Assembly: GCF_014075995.1 (NCBI RefSeq)
Contig: NZ_CP055153.1
Coordinates: 1,612,001 to 1,676,000, forward strand
DNA: 64,000 nt
Source of the DNA: Adhaeribacter radiodurans
Lineage (GTDB): Bacteria > Bacteroidota > Bacteroidia > Cytophagales > Hymenobacteraceae
Direction: 5' to 3'
Shown: positions 62,144 through 64,000 of the stretch, piece after piece
How the letters are laid out: every line of letters starts with the position of its first letter
Position numbering within the stretch: the stretch's first letter is position 1
Notes under the pieces: generated by a model
What the model was told of the DNA's origin: nothing
The model's input: only the letters and a program-made list of their open reading frames with translations
The model's database searches: none
Position numbers and translations under genes: made by a program

Positions 62144-62575
62144 TCATTTAGAAGAATAGCCGGAAACAGCAATAATAATAGCCCCAATTGCCATTAGTCC
62201 TGCTCCTAAAATGACGGGCCAATCTACTTTTTCTTTTAAAAAGATAACAGCAAATACAATGGCGAACACCAACGATAATCTTTCCAAAGGCGAAACGCGC
62301 GAAGCATCGCCCATCTTGAGGGCATAAAAAGCCAATAATGAGGAAATGCAAGTTAAGAGACCAGCTAAACCTAAAAATACCCAGGTGCGTCGCTCAATTT
62401 GGCCTACGTCCGAAATATTGCCTTGCCAGGTTACCACTCCCCACGACACCAATAAAATAATAATTGCTTGTATGGCAAAAACTAAATTAGAATCTACATT
62501 TTTAATAGCTGCTTTAGATAAAGTAACTACTATAGCAGAAGTAAAAGCTGCCAGCAAAGAAAAGAGAATCCACAT
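62144..62575 (-). CDS. EamA-family half transporter
   Basis: A 143-residue inner-membrane protein with five hydrophobic helices, the size of a single EamA (DMT) module: VTLSKAAIKNVDSNLVFAIQAIIIL at the start and LLAFYALKMGDASRVSPLERLSLVFAIVFAVIFLKEKVDWPVILGAGLMAIGAIII at the end, the typical EamA closing motif. Complete DMT exporters have two modules; single-module proteins work as dimers, like EmrE. The exported compound is unknown. Confidence 0.88.
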   Translation of the reverse strand: MWILFSLLAAFTSAIVVTLSKAAIKNVDSNLVFAIQAIIILLVSWGVVTWQGNISDVGQIERRTWVFLGLAGLLTCISSLLAFYALKMGDASRVSPLERLSLVFAIVFAVIFLKEKVDWPVILGAGLMAIGAIIIAVSGYSSK

Positions 62576-62780
62576 AAGCTACGTTTAAATTAAGCGAGGT
62601 TATACCTTAATCTTAGGTATAACCCAGTTAAAAAATTCCAAAAGAAAGCGAGTTTCTTCTAACGGCACTTAAATTGGTAAGTTGTACTTTTACCAGCCTA
62701 GGTAAGTAAATAATGATTAGTGTACTGCTGGAAGTAAAGCAAATAGATTCTTGAAGGAACTTTTATAAATTAGTAATCGG

Positions 62781-63497
62781 ATGACCATTCACTTCTGGGC
62801 TGTACTTAGCTTGCTCGGGCTAGGTATGTTAATGAGCGTAATAGCTGGTAAATTAACAATTTTTGGGGCAATTACCGGTGGCTTACTGGGAATGGCCATT
62901 TACCTGGGGGCGGGTTATACCGGTATTTTTATGCTTGGCTTGTTTTTTATTTTAGGAACGGCAGCCACTTCCTGGAAACAGCCCTACAAACAAAATTTAG
63001 GCTTGGCCGAAATAAACAAAGGCCGCCGCACGGCGGGCCAAGCCTTTGCTAATGCGGGAGTAGCAGCTATTCTGGGCCTATTAGCGTTTTTCTTTCCGGC
63101 AAAAGCCGATTTGTTCCGGGTTATGCTGGCAGCTGGTTTTGCTTCGGCCACTTCCGATACGCTCTCCTCGGAATTAGGTAACGTGTACGGACGCCGGTTT
63201 TATCATATTCTTACCTGGCAGAAAGGAGTACGCGGTTTAAACGGGGTAATTAGCCTGGAAGGTACCAGCTTTGGAATGATGGGCAGTGCGTTAATAGGGT
63301 TTTTGTTCGGGCTTGGCTTTGGCTGGAGTTGGGCCATAGTAATTATTATAATTGCTGGAATTTTAGGTAATTTTTTTGATTCTGTTTTAGGGGCAGCGCT
63401 GGAAAATAAAGGCTATCTCTCGAACGATGCTGTTAATTTACTAAATACCTTGTTTGCTGCTTTAATCGCCGGAACTCTTTATCTGGTAATAAATTAA
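62781..63497 (+). CDS. DUF92 family membrane protein
   Basis: A 238-residue protein with six to seven hydrophobic helices and the DUF92 (TIGR00297) pattern: KLTIFGAITGGLLGMAIYLGAGYTG, GRRTAGQAFANAGVAAILGLL, FASATSDTLSSELGNVYGRR and GTSFGMMGSALIGFLFGLG, ending in GNFFDSVLGAALENKGYLSNDAVNLLNTL. Homologues are related to CDP-diglyceride synthases and plant VTE6 phytyl-phosphate kinase, so a role with prenyl or lipid phosphates is plausible. Monocistronic here. Confidence 0.9.
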   Translation: MTIHFWAVLSLLGLGMLMSVIAGKLTIFGAITGGLLGMAIYLGAGYTGIFMLGLFFILGTAATSWKQPYKQNLGLAEINKGRRTAGQAFANAGVAAILGLLAFFFPAKADLFRVMLAAGFASATSDTLSSELGNVYGRRFYHILTWQKGVRGLNGVISLEGTSFGMMGSALIGFLFGLGFGWSWAIVIIIIAGILGNFFDSVLGAALENKGYLSNDAVNLLNTLFAALIAGTLYLVIN

Positions 63498-63698
63498 AAG
63501 CTCCGTTTACCTCTTTCGTACATCACCCAAAAATCAGCTTTTCTGCGTGGGCACCTTTGCTATACCCGCCTAAGCTAAACTTTACTGCTCCCTAATCTGT
63601 TTTACCTAAGTTGTGTGTGATTAGGGATATACCCTGTCTGTAATTAAACGTTTAAGTACTCCTATACGGAATTTGTTTTATCATTTAATAAAAATATT

Positions 63699-64000
63699 AT
63701 GAATACCACTCAGCCTAAAAAGCTATCGGATATACCCCTTTCTGTTTTGGACTTAGTGCCCATTTTAGCCGGAAAAACACCCGCTGATTCTTTCCGAACC
63801 AGCCTGGATTTAGCGCAGCAAGTAGAGCGCCTGGGCTATAAACGTTATTGGATGGCCGAACACCATAACATGGTAGGAATTGCCAGTTCGGCCACTGCTG
63901 TTTTAATCGGGTACATTGCCGGCGGTACGTCCACAATCCGGGTAGGTTCCGGTGGAATTATGTTACCTAATCACGCACCTTTAGTGGTGGCAGAGCAATT
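63699..64000 (+). CDS. luciferase-like (LLM class) flavin-dependent oxidoreductase, 5' part
   Basis: The gene runs off the window's end; 100 codons are visible. The start ATG at 63699 gives [21 protein letters not shown] followed by [34 protein letters not shown], the classic N-terminus of the MsnO8/LLM family with the AEHHN flavin-site signature, then [22 protein letters not shown]. Such enzymes use FMNH2 to oxidise small molecules; the substrate is unknown. The upstream 200 bp has no other gene. Confidence 0.92.
   Translation, partial: MNTTQPKKLSDIPLSVLDLVPILAGKTPADSFRTSLDLAQQVERLGYKRYWMAEHHNMVGIASSATAVLIGYIAGGTSTIRVGSGGIMLPNHAPLVVAEQ

Noticed and set aside
63715-63936. 73-codon leftward open frame at the window end
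   Set aside because: Antisense to the LLM oxidoreductase start, which has the AEHHN motif and a proper start at 63699.
1-64000. tRNA, rRNA, CRISPR array or prophage
   Set aside because: No cloverleaf-like or repeat-spacer pattern and no phage structural genes were found on reading both strands; a covariance search would be needed to exclude small RNAs.

Overview
The window is chromosomal DNA of a Bacteroidota bacterium. The likely group is Cytophagales, family Hymenobacteraceae (an Adhaeribacter-like organism); this placement is inferred from gene content, not from a marker gene. The pointers are a large secreted protein with a gliding-motility/type IX secretion C-terminal domain, a SusC-like TonB receptor paired with a DUF4249 lipoprotein, DUF4920 and DUF2147 proteins, a GreA-like protein of a Bacteroidota-specific type, a FtsX-type ABC transporter divergent from a sigma-54 activator/kinase pair, and AT-rich intergenic DNA with long gaps. 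No rRNA, tRNA, CRISPR array or prophage was seen. Most of the window is ordinary core and accessory chromosome.

Layout. 0.2-4.3 kb: DUF5655 protein, an ArsR regulator with a FrnE/DsbA-like oxidoreductase, then a leftward cupin, membrane protein and AraC regulator. 4.8-6.1 kb: lipoprotein and outer-membrane barrel. 6.7-8.6 kb: orphan 7TMR-DISM histidine kinase. 8.8-16.6 kb: stress-type flavin protein, GDSL hydrolase, VTT/DedA membrane protein, ScyD-like lipoprotein, a secreted unknown, a tandem UspA protein and a diacylglycerol-kinase-like lipid kinase. 16.8-17.9 kb: an IS4-type insertion sequence remnant with recognisable ends. 18-24 kb: DUF4920, an orphan oxidase subunit III, the T9SS-sorted surface protein, a GreA-like factor and DUF2147. 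24.3-28.8 kb: a leftward operon of NamZ (DUF1343) muramidase, M13 peptidase, DUF3592 and YdcF. 29.1-39.9 kb: rarA, sppA, purine nucleoside phosphorylase and gltBD. 39.9-45.1 kb: DUF4249 plus TonB receptor, then an M61 peptidase. 45.4-47.8 kb: small envelope and unknown genes. 48.2-54.6 kb: ABC permease and ATPase, divergent from a sigma-54 response regulator and its histidine kinase. 54.6-56.4 kb: a second two-component pair. 57-64 kb: membrane protein, esterase, a 650-bp inverted-repeat element, thioredoxin, histidine phosphatase, a stand-alone four-helix-bundle sensor, EamA and DUF92 membrane proteins, and the start of a luciferase-like oxidoreductase.

The most interesting signals are in non-coding DNA. 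(1) A pair of 16-bp palindromes 21 bp apart lies between the divergent ABC transporter and sigma-54 regulator operons, flanked on both sides by sigma-54-like promoters. The same architecture recurs 5 kb away upstream of an unrelated membrane protein, which suggests a local regulon. (2) A 650-bp element at 58.8-59.4 kb is built of two roughly 220-bp inverted arms, and a 94-bp copy at 4.6 kb keeps only its two outer ends. This looks like a non-autonomous mobile or hairpin repeat family. (3) A terminator-like hairpin sits immediately before sppA. Many convergent gene pairs are separated by perfect bidirectional terminator hairpins, and these were used to support gene boundaries.
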